Shown: positions 6,506-6,924 of the stretch, piece by piece
Numbering within the stretch: the first letter of the stretch is position 1
Layout: each line of letters begins with the position of its first letter
Translations under genes and position numbers: made by a program
Notes under the pieces: generated by a model
Database searches by the model: none
What the model was told of the DNA's origin: nothing
Seen by the model: the letters and a program-made list of their open reading frames with translations, nothing else
Assembly: GCA_023253875.1 (NCBI GenBank)
Contig: JALRFC010000093.1
Coordinates: 1-6,924 of the forward strand
DNA length: 6,924 nucleotides
Reading direction: 5' to 3'
Source of the DNA: Candidatus Kapaibacterium sp.
GTDB taxonomy: Bacteria > Bacteroidota > Ignavibacteria > Kapaibacteriales > UBA961

Positions 6506-6871
6506 TTAATAAGCCCTATCTCTTCCATCGGACAAATCTGCGGCATATTCTTTTGCTGAGTAATGTGTTCCAAGACCGGCTATGAAAGCTAATATGCCCA
6601 ATACTATTGCGGCATCATCATTGAATATGGACCCAAGAGCAAATCCTCCAATACCCCAACCGAGTGATAATCCCCAAATGATTATAGTTCCTAGAATTGG
6701 AACATGGATACCGAGAAATAGAAACATCGAAGCGCCCAAAAACACAAACCAGCTTTGCAAAAAAACACCAGCAACTATTGAGAGGATAAAGACCTCTGTA
6801 TAAAATGTAGTTGCTTGTTCTTGATTATACATTGCTTGCGTAATCCCTCTGCGAACATCACCTGTTGACAT
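6506..6871 (-). CDS. Small glycine-rich membrane protein of unknown function
   Basis: Read from ATG 6871 this is a 121-residue protein with a polar N-terminus (MSTGDVRRGITQAMYNQEQ), then a hydrophobic stretch at about 25-55 that could be one long or two short helices, a glycine-rich helix at about 57-80 (GTIIIWGLSLGWGIGGFALG), and another at about 87-103 (AAIVLGILAFIAGLG). It ends in a charged tail (SAKEYAADLSDGRDRAY). That suggests three or four membrane spans and no enzymatic motif; I do not recognise the family. An in-frame ATG at 6901 would add MIFTKYGRRV, but a purine-rich GGGAGAAGGG just before 6871 favours the shorter form. The gene converges on the 172-residue protein, with 26 bases between stops. 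Confidence 0.72.
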   Translation of the reverse strand: MSTGDVRRGITQAMYNQEQATTFYTEVFILSIVAGVFLQSWFVFLGASMFLFLGIHVPILGTIIIWGLSLGWGIGGFALGSIFNDDAAIVLGILAFIAGLGTHYSAKEYAADLSDGRDRAY

Positions 6872-6873
6872 AA

Positions 6874-6883
6874 CCCTTCTCCC
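6874..6883 (-). promoter_or_regulatory. Shine-Dalgarno-like sequence deciding the start at 6871
   Basis: On the minus strand GGGAGAAGGG ends 2 nt before ATG 6871, placing its GGAG core about 7 nt upstream of the ATG. No comparable sequence precedes the alternative ATG at 6901. Such a match is unusual among the genes of this window. Confidence 0.45.
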
Positions 6884-6924
6884 GTATTTAGTGAAAATCA
6901 TTGACTTGAATAAGCAAATGCAAT

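Overview
The window looks like a chromosomal segment from an AT-rich bacterium, most likely a member of the Bacteroidota. The grounds are protein family resemblance (a photolyase with an 'RLSPYLAWGNISIRQVY' block, a YdeI-like protein ending in 'ALTPGRRRGYLLHF', and Gal/GalNAc-type family 2 glycosyltransferases), weak or absent Shine-Dalgarno sequences, and one TAnnTTTG-like promoter element. This is judgement from sequence alone; no search was run.

Layout. (1) Bases 1-1033, minus strand: the N-terminal 344 codons of a cryptochrome/photolyase-family flavoprotein whose C-terminus lies beyond the left edge. (2) Bases 1034-1134: a divergent intergenic region with a perfect 7-bp inverted repeat overlapping a possible promoter. 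(3) Bases 1135-2658, plus strand: a DUF1801/YdeI-like protein, a small three-helix membrane protein coupled to it by an ATGA overlap, and a lipoprotein of unknown function. (4) Bases 2717-5913, plus strand: four tightly packed glycosyltransferases (GT2, GT32/capsule-synthesis-like, GT2, GT2), spaced 1 nt, then two 4-nt overlaps. (5) Bases 5961-6479: an acidic soluble protein I do not recognise. (6) Bases 6506-6871, minus strand: a small glycine-rich membrane protein, convergent with the previous gene.

The glycosyltransferase cassette is the functional core. The four enzymes are probably translated together and probably add successive sugars to one cell-surface glycan, such as a lipopolysaccharide core or a short oligosaccharide. 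No flippase, polymerase, ligase or nucleotide-sugar synthesis gene is in view, so the cassette may be a side-chain module or part of a larger locus to one side. The first and last enzymes are clear paralogues.

I see no rRNA, tRNA, CRISPR array, insertion sequence or convincing terminator. Nothing here demonstrates a new biological system. The points most worth a second look are the compact glycosyltransferase cassette, the unrecognised 172-residue protein, and the dyad between the divergent genes.
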